In this document: in pieces, positions 31,561 through 41,477 of the stretch
Position numbering within the stretch: the stretch's first letter is position 1
Layout: each line of letters starts with the position of its first letter
Source: Nitrosomonas sp.
GTDB taxonomy: Bacteria > Pseudomonadota > Gammaproteobacteria > Burkholderiales > Nitrosomonadaceae
Direction of reading: 5' to 3'
DNA length: 41,702 nucleotides
Assembly: GCA_008015565.1 (NCBI GenBank)
Contig: SSFV01000050.1
Span: 1 to 41,702, forward strand
Program-made: the position numbers and the translations under genes
Notes under the pieces: model-generated
Told to the model about the DNA's origin: nothing
The model's database searches: none
Seen by the model: only the letters and a program-made list of their open reading frames with translations

Positions 31561-34500
31561 ACCGCTAAAATCACTGCGGCCAAAGATGACGTAACTGGAG
31601 TAAGATAAACCACGTATACCCACAATTAAATCATCAAAACCGTCACCGTTGACATCCCCGGCACCACTAACTGAGCTTCCAGATCCGTCATATTTCGCCG
31701 CGCCATCCAGACGAAAACCATTGCTGCCATCGAGGCTTGATAAATTCATGGCGGCATCAAATCCCGAGGCGCGCCCAAATACCACGTAGCTCGAGCCTGA
31801 TCCGGTGCCGCCCGGATCAGCATTAGGTGCACCGATAATCACATCATCAAAGCCATCTCCGTTGACGTCTCCCGCGCCACTGACCGAATGTCCAGACTCA
31901 TCATCTTCATCCGCGCCATCCAAGCGAAAACCATTTGTGCCGTAGAGGTTGGATAAGTTTATCGAAGCTCTGAAACCCGAAGCTTTGCCAAACACCACGT
32001 AACTGGAGCCGGAGAAACTGCCGTTCGAGTGAGCATCAGACGCTCCAATAATCACATCATCAAAGCCATCCCCATTGACATCCCCGGCGCTGCTGACCGA
32101 AAAGCCTGATTTGTCAAACGCTGACTCGCCAACCAAACGAAAACCATCCCTGCCATTCAGGCTGCTTAGATTGATCGCAGCATCAAATCCAGAGGTCTTA
32201 CCGAATACCACGTAACTGGAATCGTAATCCGAAATCCAATCAGGAAGAGTTGCACCGATAATCACGTCATCAAGCCCATCGCCGTTAATATCCCCCGCAT
32301 TGCTGACCGAAGAACCGCGCCCATCGATCCGGAAACCATTGCTGCCATCCAAGTTCGATAAATCCAGCACAACATCAAAACCGGATGCTTTTCCAAACAC
32401 CACATAATTGGATCCCCAGTAAGTGCCAGGTGCACTGACGATCAGATCGTCAAAACCATCGCCATTAACGTCACCTGCATCGCTTACATGCATGCCCAAC
32501 ATATCATCCATCGCCGCACCGTCGATGCGGAAACCATTACTTCCATCGAGATTGGATACATCCAACGCTGCACCAAATCCCGAGGCGCGCCCAAATACCA
32601 CGTAACTGGAACCGGCATGACCGTTCAATCCATAAGCATTAGAACTTCCAGAAATTACATCATCAAAGCCATCACCATTAATGTCACCCGCACTGTTAAA
32701 TGAAGTTTTACCAAACCCGCCAGTTAACTGGAAACCATTGCTGCCATCTAGATTGGACAAATCGAATATGGCATCAACCCCCGCAGCCTTACCGAACACC
32801 ACAGCGCCTAAACCGACATCTACAATCATATCGGCAAGACCATCACCATTGATATCTCCCGCGTTGCTGACTAATGGACCAAATCCACCACCAAAGGCTG
32901 AGCCATCGAGACGAAAACCAATACTGCCATCGAGATCGCCCAAGTTAATCACATCTAGTGGAGATCGATCCGTACGCATATCCGTATCTATCCGTAATAT
33001 CGTTCCCTGATTGGTAAAAATATGGTAATCACCATCAATACCTCTATCTTCCCAGCCATCTACAAGCCCAAAAACACGACTTCCCTGACTGCCATTCACT
33101 GTAAAAATATTTGTAGTATCTGACAGACCAAGCAAATCCGGCAAGGTAATCGTTAATCTAGTGGCGGTAGCTAGATCAATCGTTTCAATCCCATCTACCG
33201 TATCTCGTAGGTCGGCCAGATTCGGGTTAATACTATTATCCGCCAATACCAGAGTATCGTTACCCGTCCCACCATCCACTCTCTCAAAACCAAGATCCGA
33301 CACCACGATGGTATCGTCACCGCCGCCCCCATTGAATACATCCGCCCCACCAAGACCAGTCATACGGTCATTGCCGCCGCCCGCCTCGAAGCGCTCCGCC
33401 ATTTCAGTGCCCACAAGATTATCATTCCCCGGAGTACCCAGATAGATTGCTTCATTGATAAAACTACCGCCAAACAATACATAACTGGCGCCTGCACCGC
33501 TTTTGCCGTCAGGATCAGCATCAGAGCTGCCGATAAGCAAATCATCAAAACCATCGCCGTTAACATCACCGGCGCTGGATACAACATCAGAACCACTCAA
33601 ACTCAACCCCTCCAGCCGAAAACCGTCGGTACCATCAAAATTCGGCATATCTCCATCGTCCCACCCTAAAGTCTTGCCAAATGCTACGAGAACACTATCT
33701 GATTTTTCCATAATCAGGTCGTCAAACCCATCGCCATTGATGTCTCCTGCAGCGCTAACAACCGGCACATTGAGTCTATATATATCCAGTCCTTCCTCAA
33801 ATCCAGAAGCTTTGCCAAACATGATGCGACTGTAGGAATTTCCACTAGTGATCGCATCATCAAATCCATCGCCATTGATATCTCCTGCAGCGCTAACCGA
33901 ACGTCCCATATAGCTATTAATATGAATACCGCCTGTCATACGGAAGCCATTACTACCATCCAGCTTGGATAAATCCAGCGTGGCACCAAATCCTGAAGCC
34001 TTGCCAAATACAACATAAGTGATACCATCAAAGGAACCACCATAGTAGCTGCCAAAATAATCATAATAATTGGAGTTGCCGACAATCACATCATCGAAAC
34101 CGTCGCCATTCACGTCCCCGGCTTGCTGACTGAATAGATACTTCCACCCAGGCGGAATCCATTGCTGCCGTCCAGACTGGATAAATCCATCACAGCGTCG
34201 AAACCGGCGGCCTTGCCAAATACCACGTAACTAGCACCACTGCCACTATCAATAATCACATCTTCAAAGCCATCGCCGTTGACATCCCCTGCACCGCTAA
34301 CCACGCTGCCAAACCGGTCAAAGACTTCTGCTCCAGCCAGAGAAAAGCCACTAGTGCCATCCAAGCTGGACAAATCCATCACAGCATCAAAACCGGCAAC
34401 CTTGCCGAATACTACGTAACTGGATCCAGATTTGTCGCCATTCGAATCAGCATAACGCGCACCGATAACCACATCGTCCAACCCGTCGCCATTAACGTCT

Positions 34501-34817
34501 CCCGCACCGCTGACTGAACGACCTAAATGATCACCTTCCTCGCCATCCACACGAAAACCATTGCTGCCATCAAGACTAGACAAATCCATCACAGCGTCGA
34601 AACCGGCGGCCTTGCCAAATACCACGTAACTGGAGCCGGACAAATCGCCATTCGAGTCGGTGTTAGGAGCACCCACAATCACATCACCAAAACCATCTCC
34701 ATTGACATCGCCGGCATTACTGACTGACGTACCTGAACGATCAAACTCATCCGTGCCATCCAGGCGAAACCCATTGCTACCATTCAGAATTGACACGTTA
34801 ATTATCGGTATTGCCAT
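31054..34817 (-). pseudogene. FG-GAP/RTX repeat protein (paralogue A), split into two ORFs by a single-base deletion
   Basis: ORF 34823..34110 ends ..GSIYSVSKPGT*. ORF 34113..31054 continues with the expected ..GDVNGDGFDDVIVG.. in another frame. SD GAGGAG precedes ATG at 34817 (MAIPIINVS). Confidence 0.85.
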
Positions 34818-34890
34818 GATCAAAACTCCTCATAGAAATTTTCAATGAATCAATTTGTGATAACTACCTCAAGTCCTCAGCACCTTTACT

Positions 34891-35390
34891 TTACACAAAA
34901 TCAATCGCTAAATTCGCCCCAACCAGCAGCACCGCATCATCATTGGTATACGTGTGATAAAAACCCTTCACACCGCCGTCTATCCAGCCATTATCCTGCA
35001 CCGTCACACGATCGCCGGCATTGCCGTGGAGTTTGAGGATATTGCTGGTATCCGACAGATCGAGCATGCTGTCCGCGGTCAGCGTCAGCATGTTATCGCC
35101 ACGGCCGTACAGGCAAATGGTTTCAATCCCGTGAATTTTGTCACCGAAAGCAGTCAAATCCAGATTCAAATCCTTGCCATCCAGATGCAAGATATCGTTA
35201 CCGGTGCCGCCGTCTATGGACTCAAAATTGAGGTCGGGCACTTTGATCTGGTCAACCCCGGCACCGCCATGAAACACATCCGCGCCGCCACGCCCGATCA
35301 ACAGGTCATTACCATCACCCGCTTCAAAAATCTCCGCGGCTGAGGTGCCGCGCAGTACATCGTCGCCGGGCGTGCCAGGGATTATAGGTA
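34891..35390 (-). repeat. C-terminal RTX + cap module, copy B
   Basis: IPGTPGDDVLRGTSAAEIFEAGDGNDLLIGRGG...TLKLHGN/ILKLHGNAGDRVTVQDNGWIDGGVKGFYHTYTNDDAVLLVGANLAIDFV, near-identical to copies A and C. Confidence 0.92.
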
Positions 35391-38300
35391 ATTGGCCGCC
35401 ACCAAAGTCGCTACGGCCAAAAATCACATAGCTGGAACCGGAAAAATCACCATTCGGGTCAGCATCAGGCACACCGACAATCAAATCGTCAAAGCCGTCG
35501 TTGTTGATATCCCCGGCGCCGCTAACCGATGTCCCCAAAAACTCGCTGCCCGCCACTATTCCATCCAAACGAACCCCATTGCTGCCATCAATATTGGATA
35601 AATTCATCGCAGCAGCAAAACCCGAAGCTTTGCCAAAAATCAGGTAGCTGGAGTCGGGAGAATCAAAAATCCCAGAACCGCTACCAATAATCACATCATC
35701 AAATCCATCACCGTTGACATCTCCAGCGCTGCTGACTGACTTACCCGATCCTTCCCCCGCCACTCCATCTATACGGAAACCATTACTACCATCGAGGCTG
35801 GATAAACTCATCACCGCATCAAAACCAGAAGCACGCCCAAACACGACATAGCTGGAACCGGAGGAGAAAACACCATTCGGATCAGCCAAGCTGGTACTGA
35901 TGATCACATCATCAAACCCGTCGCCATTGACATCCCCTGCGCTATCAACAGATTCGCCTAAATTATCAAACGCTGCTTCCCCATCCAGGCGAAAACCGTT
36001 GCCACCATCCAAACTGGCCAAATCCATCGCAGCATCGAAACCGGATGCCTTACCAAACACGATGTAGCCAGAACCGGCTCTGGGATTGCCGTTCGGAGCG
36101 GCGGCTCTGGCGCTGACAATGACATCGTCAAAACCATCGCCATTGACATCCCCGGCACCGCTGACTGAGTAGCCTGAATTATCACCTGACACCGCCCCAT
36201 CCAAACGAAATCCGTTACTGCCATCGAGACCGGATAAATTCAGTGTGGCAGCAAAGCCAGAGGTCTGGCCAAAAATTACGTAGCTGGCGCCGGCACTAAT
36301 GATGCCATCGGGATCGACATAAGGAGCGCTGACAATCACATCGTCAAATCCATCGCCATTGACGTCGCCTGCGTTGCTGACCGATCTTCCGGAAACATCA
36401 CCCTTCGCACCATCTAGACGAAAGCCATTATTACCATTGAGTCCGGATAAATCCAGCGCGGCACTAAAACCGGAGGCTTTGCCAAATACCACATAACTGG
36501 AACCTGATCCATCGCCATGCGGATCGGCACCAGGGGCGCCGATAATCAAATCGCCAAAACCGTCTCCGTTGACATCTCCCGCGTTACTGACCGGATTTTC
36601 ATCAGAAAATGATGCTGCTGCCGGCCCAACCAGGCGAAAGCCATTATTACCATCGAGACTGGAACCGGATAAACTCATCGCGGCATCAAAACCCGAAGCT
36701 TTGCCAAACACTACATAGCTTGGGCTGGAATTGCCGTTATATCTGGCGGTACCAATAATCACATCGTCAAAGCCATCGCCATTGACATCCCCCACGTTAC
36801 TGACCGACTTTCCGGACATATCATATTTCGCCGCACCATCCAAACGAAAACCGTTATCGCCATTGAGACCGAACAAACTGATCGCACCAGGGTCCGGAGG
36901 ATCGGTGGCCACAGCCGCATCAATCAGAAGTACCGCTCCCTGCTTGGTAAACGCATGGAAATTGCCTTGCACACCGCCATCCGCCCAACCGCCGTCCGGT
37001 CTCGCTACACGATCTCCGGCATTACCTTTGATTACCAGCATATTGGTGGTATCCGACAAGCTAAGCACGTCTTGAGCGGTTAACGTCAAGGCATTGTCGC
37101 CATTGCCGGTCAGATCGATGGTTTCAATATCGCTGACCGCAATGCGAAAATCAGCCAAATTCATATCGATGCCACTTCCGGCCAACTCCAGCGTATCGTT
37201 GCCGGTGCCGCCATCCACTGACAGAAAATCAAGATCGGGCACTCTGATGACATCGTCACCACTCTCTCCATTCAGCACGTCTGCCCCGCCACCACCGGTG
37301 ATTGTGTCGTTGCCGCCGCCCGCTGCAAAATGTTCTGCCGCCGCAGTGCCTATAAATTCGTCATCACCGGGTGTACCCTGAATCACCTCCACACCAAAAT
37401 CGCTGCTGCCAAACACCACGTAGCTGGAACCTGATCCATCACCACTCGGATCGGCACCAGGGGCACCGATCATCACATCATCGATACCATCGCCGTTGAC
37501 GTCCGCATTGCTGACCGAGAAGCCCGCACTGTCACCCTCCTGCGTTCCATCCAGACGCAAACCGATGCTGCTGTCCAGACTGAACAGATCCAACGTGGCA
37601 GGAAAACCAGATGCTTTGCCAAATACCACATAGCTGGATCCGGGGTCGCTTGAATCAGCAGGATTGCCGACACCGACGATCAAATCATCGAATCCATCAC
37701 CATTGACATCGCCTGCAACGCTGAATGTCATGGTTGGATTTGTATATGAGAAAACAGACGGGTCTCCTGCTTTCAATAAGAAACCATTATTGCCATCACG
37801 GGATATACTCTCCGCAGCATTAAAACCCGAAGCCTTGCCAAACACCACATACGCAACTTCCCAGTCCCCGTATCGACTAAAAACAGCGGTTTCTACCAAT
37901 ACATCATCAAATCCATCGCCATTGATATCCCCCGCACTACTGGCGGAAGAATGCGCAGAACTTGCTCCATCCAGACGAAATCCATCGCTGCCATCGAGAT
38001 CGGATAAGTCAAACGCGGCATCAAATCCGGAGCCCTTGCCAAATACCACGTAACGGGCTCCGAGAGCATAGTAGCCATAGGGAATATAATTGGCGCCAGG
38101 CGCATCCACAATGACATCGTCAAATCCATCGCCGTTGATGTCTCCTGCACTGCTGACTACGCTTCCCGATTGATCGCCTTCCGCCGTGCCATCCAGACGA
38201 AAACCATTGCTGCCATCCAGGCTGGATAAATCCAGCGCAGCATCAAATCCCGAAGCGCGCCCAAATACCACATAACTGGAACCGGAATCGCTGCCGTGCG

Positions 38301-39093
38301 GATCAGCCCCCGGAGCGCCGACAATCACATCGGCGAATCCATCGCCGTTAAAGTCCCCGGCACTGCGAATCGCGTAGTGGAATTGATCACCTACCGCCGC
38401 CCCGTTCAAAATAAAACCATTCTGACCGTTGAGACTGGACAAATCCAATATCCCGTCAAAACCTGAAGCGGTCCCAAGCACGACAAAATTGGATTGGGAA
38501 TAAAGACCGTTCAGGTCAGCTCTTTGTGAACCGACAACTACATCAGCAAATCCGTCGCCGTTGATATCGCCCGCACTTTCGATCAAAACATTCGCACCAG
38601 AGTCAGACTCACCCTGAACCCGGAAGCCATCACTGCCATCGAGACTTGATAAATCCATCTCAGCATCAAAGCCGGAAGTCTTGCCAAACACGATGTAATT
38701 GAAGCCGGCCCTATCGCCTTGTAGATCAAAACCCAGAACATGAATTAGCATGTCCTCTACGCCATCGCCATTGATGTCGCCTGTGTCATCGATGGAAACA
38801 GTCGATCTATCATAAGTTGTTGTTCCATCCACGTGGAAACCGTTGCTGCCATCCAGACTGGATAGATCCATCGCAGCATCAAAACCGGAAGCCTTACCAA
38901 ACACTATGTAATTGGAACCAGTGAATCCTTCGCCACCCGGGTTGCCACGCCTCGCTCCGACAGCTACATCATCAAAACCGTCGCCATTGACATCCCCTAC
39001 GCTGTTGACCGACGAGCCCACACTGCCACCCTTTTCCGTCCCATCCAACCGGAAACCGTTACTGCCATCGAGATTATCTAGAATGAGTGCCAT
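34891..39093 (-). CDS. FG-GAP (integrin alpha-type) / RTX repeat protein (paralogue B), predicted T1SS-exported surface or extracellular protein
   Basis: About 1400 aa, 15 units of LSSLDGSNGFRLDG...SGAGDVNGDGFDDVIVGAPGADPNG..SGSSYVVFGKASGFDAALD, plus GTPGDDEFIGTAAAEHFAAGGGNDTITGGGG RTX. SD GGAGG precedes ATG at 39093. No N-terminal signal. Confidence 0.92.
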   Translation of the reverse strand: MALILDNLDGSNGFRLDGTEKGGSVGSSVNSVGDVNGDGFDDVAVGARRGNPGGEGFTGSNYIVFGKASGFDAAMDLSSLDGSNGFHVDGTTTYDRSTVSIDDTGDINGDGVEDMLIHVLGFDLQGDRAGFNYIVFGKTSGFDAEMDLSSLDGSDGFRVQGESDSGANVLIESAGDINGDGFADVVVGSQRADLNGLYSQSNFVVLGTASGFDGILDLSSLNGQNGFILNGAAVGDQFHYAIRSAGDFNGDGFADVIVGAPGADPHGSDSGSSYVVFGRASGFDAALDLSSLDGSNGFRLDGTAEGDQSGSVVSSAGDINGDGFDDVIVDAPGANYIPYGYYALGARYVVFGKGSGFDAAFDLSDLDGSDGFRLDGASSAHSSASSAGDINGDGFDDVLVETAVFSRYGDWEVAYVVFGKASGFNAAESISRDGNNGFLLKAGDPSVFSYTNPTMTFSVAGDVNGDGFDDLIVGVGNPADSSDPGSSYVVFGKASGFPATLDLFSLDSSIGLRLDGTQEGDSAGFSVSNADVNGDGIDDVMIGAPGADPSGDGSGSSYVVFGSSDFGVEVIQGTPGDDEFIGTAAAEHFAAGGGNDTITGGGGADVLNGESGDDVIRVPDLDFLSVDGGTGNDTLELAGSGIDMNLADFRIAVSDIETIDLTGNGDNALTLTAQDVLSLSDTTNMLVIKGNAGDRVARPDGGWADGGVQGNFHAFTKQGAVLLIDAAVATDPPDPGAISLFGLNGDNGFRLDGAAKYDMSGKSVSNVGDVNGDGFDDVIIGTARYNGNSSPSYVVFGKASGFDAAMSLSGSSLDGNNGFRLVGPAAASFSDENPVSNAGDVNGDGFGDLIIGAPGADPHGDGSGSSYVVFGKASGFSAALDLSGLNGNNGFRLDGAKGDVSGRSVSNAGDVNGDGFDDVIVSAPYVDPDGIISAGASYVIFGQTSGFAATLNLSGLDGSNGFRLDGAVSGDNSGYSVSGAGDVNGDGFDDVIVSARAAAPNGNPRAGSGYIVFGKASGFDAAMDLASLDGGNGFRLDGEAAFDNLGESVDSAGDVNGDGFDDVIISTSLADPNGVFSSGSSYVVFGRASGFDAVMSLSSLDGSNGFRIDGVAGEGSGKSVSSAGDVNGDGFDDVIIGSGSGIFDSPDSSYLIFGKASGFAAAMNLSNIDGSNGVRLDGIVAGSEFLGTSVSGAGDINNDGFDDLIVGVPDADPNGDFSGSSYVIFGRSDFGGGQLPIIPGTPGDDVLRGTSAAEIFEAGDGNDLLIGRGGADVFHGGAGVDQIKVPDLNFESIDGGTGNDILHLDGKDLNLDLTAFGDKIHGIETICLYGRGDNMLTLTADSMLDLSDTSNILKLHGNAGDRVTVQDNGWIDGGVKGFYHTYTNDDAVLLVGANLAIDFV
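35400..36890 (-). repeat. Second FG-GAP block of paralogue B, 7 units of about 210 bp
   Basis: DVNGDGFDD-coding motifs (tc[ag]tcaaa.ccatcgccattgacatc) recur near 35487, 35696, 35907, 36124, 36340, 36548 and 36766. Confidence 0.9.
37400..39080 (-). repeat. First FG-GAP block of paralogue B, 8 units by eye (some degenerate)
   Basis: Eight GD(I/V/F)NGDGxxD-type units counted in the translation before the internal RTX GTPGDDEFIGT. Confidence 0.85.
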
Positions 39094-39416
39094 GATCGAA
39101 GCCTCCATTAAAAGTTTTTTTATGGACTCTTATCCTAGTCGTCTTTTACTATGGAATCAATTCGTTCTTGTAAATTTCTCTAGTTTAATTGATAAGAATC
39201 AAATGCATAACATGACCGGCAAACTGGGAAACGGCCCTTTATTGCGTTACGCCGATAGTCTCGATGGGCTTTTATACAAGTAAAACGCTACTCTGGATAT
39301 CCACACACTCAATGAAACGTTTTGCCCGATTCACGCAAAACAATACACATTAAGTGGGATAAAATACTAACCAAACGTCTTTCCGAATTGCTAAACCATC
39401 TAATAAGGAGTCATCC

Positions 39417-39956
39417 ATGCGCATCGCACTGATAATGATCACTGCTTTATTGACCACTCCCGTGTTGGCGTGCAACAGCACGCTGCTCGATCAGAATTTC
39501 CGCAAACTTGCCGCCGAAGAAACGGTCAACTTGTGCCAAGCCTACGCCGGTAAAGTTGTGCTGGTTGTGAACACCGCCAGCAAATGTGGCTATACACCGC
39601 AATACGAAGGACTGGAGCAATTGTTCGAGAAATACCAATCCCAAGGACTGGTGGTACTGGGCTTTCCATCCAATGACTTTCTAGGCCAGGAACCCGGAAC
39701 CGAAGCGGAAATTCAGGATTTCTGCCGGCTCACTTATGACGTCAAATTCCCCATGTTTGAGAAAACACCGGTAAAAAAAGAGCACGCACACCCTTTTTAT
39801 GTTCAGCTAGCCGAGGTGTCCAGCACTTATCCGCAGTGGAATTTCCACAAATACTTGATTGGCCGCGATGGCAAGTTCATCACCCATTTCACGCCGCATA
39901 CCAAACCTTCTGATCCCATGATTGTCACGGCGATCGAGCAAGCGCTGCAACAATAA
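39417..39956 (+). CDS. Cysteine-type glutathione peroxidase with N-terminal signal peptide
   Basis: MRIALIMITALLTTPVLACNS; KVVLVVNTASKCGYTPQYEGLEQLFEKY, GFPSNDFLGQEPG, WNFHKYLIGRDGKFI. Confidence 0.93.
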   Translation: MRIALIMITALLTTPVLACNSTLLDQNFRKLAAEETVNLCQAYAGKVVLVVNTASKCGYTPQYEGLEQLFEKYQSQGLVVLGFPSNDFLGQEPGTEAEIQDFCRLTYDVKFPMFEKTPVKKEHAHPFYVQLAEVSSTYPQWNFHKYLIGRDGKFITHFTPHTKPSDPMIVTAIEQALQQ

Positions 39957-39961
39957 ACCGC

Positions 39962-40588
39962 ATGAACCAACCACCGCCCCAATCCTCCGATAAACCCGGT
40001 TCTTCCAAAAAGGAAAAACCGGAAGTGGGCATTGGGGCGATTGTGGGGCTCTCCCTATTTTTGGGATTGATGGCAGGTGCCGCTGTCGACAAATCCCATA
40101 TTCTCCCCGTAACACTGATTTGCGCGATTATTCTCTACTGCAACCGGCACAAAATTGCTACCCAAGATACATCGGTTCACGCTAAGCGCTGCACTATCCC
40201 CACGCAACATTATGCCTGGCCGGAATTGAACCAATTTCCGGTGACTATCTCTGCAGTCCCCTACCAATCAGCAATCCAGCAATTGGCGCAGGAAAATCCC
40301 ATCGATCCAAAAGAATCGAATGCCACCAGCAAACGATTTTTCCAAGCATTGTTAGTGCCGGTCAACGACAATCCCTATGACGACAATGTTATCCGCGTGG
40401 ATATCGGTGACCGGACCGTTGGATATTTATCGTATGATCAAGCGCGCAGTTTTCGCCGCAAGCTGGATAATCATCACCTCGACAATCAAATCACTACCTG
40501 CACGGCGGCCCTGATCGAACATGACGAAACGCAGCCTGGCCAAACCGTGCGTTATGGAATCAAGCTTGGTATCGAGTTACCGGACTGA
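39962..40588 (+). CDS. Membrane-anchored HIRAN-like domain protein
   Basis: Two short hydrophobic segments (IGAIVGLSLFLGLMAGAAV, ILPVTLICAIILYC), then FQALLVPVNDNPYDDNVIRVDIGDRTVGYLSYDQARSFRRKL, resembling the HIRAN core (DNPYDxNAVxV..G..VGYL). Confidence 0.6.
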   Translation: MNQPPPQSSDKPGSSKKEKPEVGIGAIVGLSLFLGLMAGAAVDKSHILPVTLICAIILYCNRHKIATQDTSVHAKRCTIPTQHYAWPELNQFPVTISAVPYQSAIQQLAQENPIDPKESNATSKRFFQALLVPVNDNPYDDNVIRVDIGDRTVGYLSYDQARSFRRKLDNHHLDNQITTCTAALIEHDETQPGQTVRYGIKLGIELPD

Positions 40589-40610
40589 TAGCCATCGAGC
40601 CGTTAGATCC

Positions 40611-41177
40611 TCAGTGATTTTTATGCGCTTCCAAATCGAAGATATAGTGATACAACATTTCGTATTCTTTTTTCGATTGACGGGTAAACAGCGGATCATT
40701 TCTAATCTTCACCGCGTTCTCGATTGCATCCCATTCCTGATCGGTAAATACCTTATTCATCAACGGATAAATGTATTCATTTTCCTTGTGAATATGCTGC
40801 CTCTGCAACGCGATGTAGTGACGGGTAGTTTCCAGCAATTGATACGCTGGCACGATGCAATCTTCCGCCGCCATATTGAATAATTCATAAATGGTGCGCG
40901 TAGCCTGGAGGATTTCCCGATGTTCGGATTTGAGCTGCTCAATCAGCGGGCATTCTTTGACATCTTTTTGTTGAAGCTTGCAAAAAATCACGTCTTCCGC
41001 CGGATGGTGCCATTTATCCGGATAATCATGAACGTAATCCAGTGCACTCAATATCACCGTCAAATCGGCATTTTCGTGACTATCGTAATCATAACAATCG
41101 ATTTCATGACTTAGGCAATTCAATAATCTTTGAAGATGATAATGATCGGTATGAAGCTGGCGTTGAACTGCATGCAT
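40611..41177 (-). CDS. Hemerythrin HHE-domain protein
   Basis: LHTDHYHLQRLL, DYPDKWHHPAEDVIFCKL, LKSEHREILQ, YIALQRQHIHKENEYIYPLM: His/Glu pattern of hemerythrin-like bundles. Confidence 0.85.
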   Translation of the reverse strand: MHAVQRQLHTDHYHLQRLLNCLSHEIDCYDYDSHENADLTVILSALDYVHDYPDKWHHPAEDVIFCKLQQKDVKECPLIEQLKSEHREILQATRTIYELFNMAAEDCIVPAYQLLETTRHYIALQRQHIHKENEYIYPLMNKVFTDQEWDAIENAVKIRNDPLFTRQSKKEYEMLYHYIFDLEAHKNH

Positions 41178-41477
41178 AGTTTCCTCCTATGACTCAGTGT
41201 TGATTGCCCGAACATAACAGAAACGATTACACGATTTGTTGCGAAATATCAAACAATTCGATAATTCTTTGAAATGCTTAAACAGGAATTCTCCAATTCC
41301 AATCGAACTACAACGTAACGGGCACTGCGCATAAAGCGGAAAAATTTGAAACGGTACACGGCGAACTTCAGGATATTTCAGGAGTTTCTATTCGTCATAT
41401 CGAACGCAGTAAGAAATATCTTTGATTCAACACCATAAATTCCTCACAGCGTCCGAAATGACAGTTATCGAAACCCG

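Noticed and set aside
34891-39093. Regularly spaced ~210-bp repeats as a possible CRISPR-like array
   Set aside because: The period and imperfect units are coding FG-GAP blades, and there is no short conserved repeat with unique spacers or any cas gene.
32423-39283. Plus-strand Ser/Pro-rich ORFs (e.g. 37664-38053, 38912-39283) over the FG-GAP genes
   Set aside because: Antisense of repeat DNA; their apparent mutual similarity only mirrors the FG-GAP repeats.
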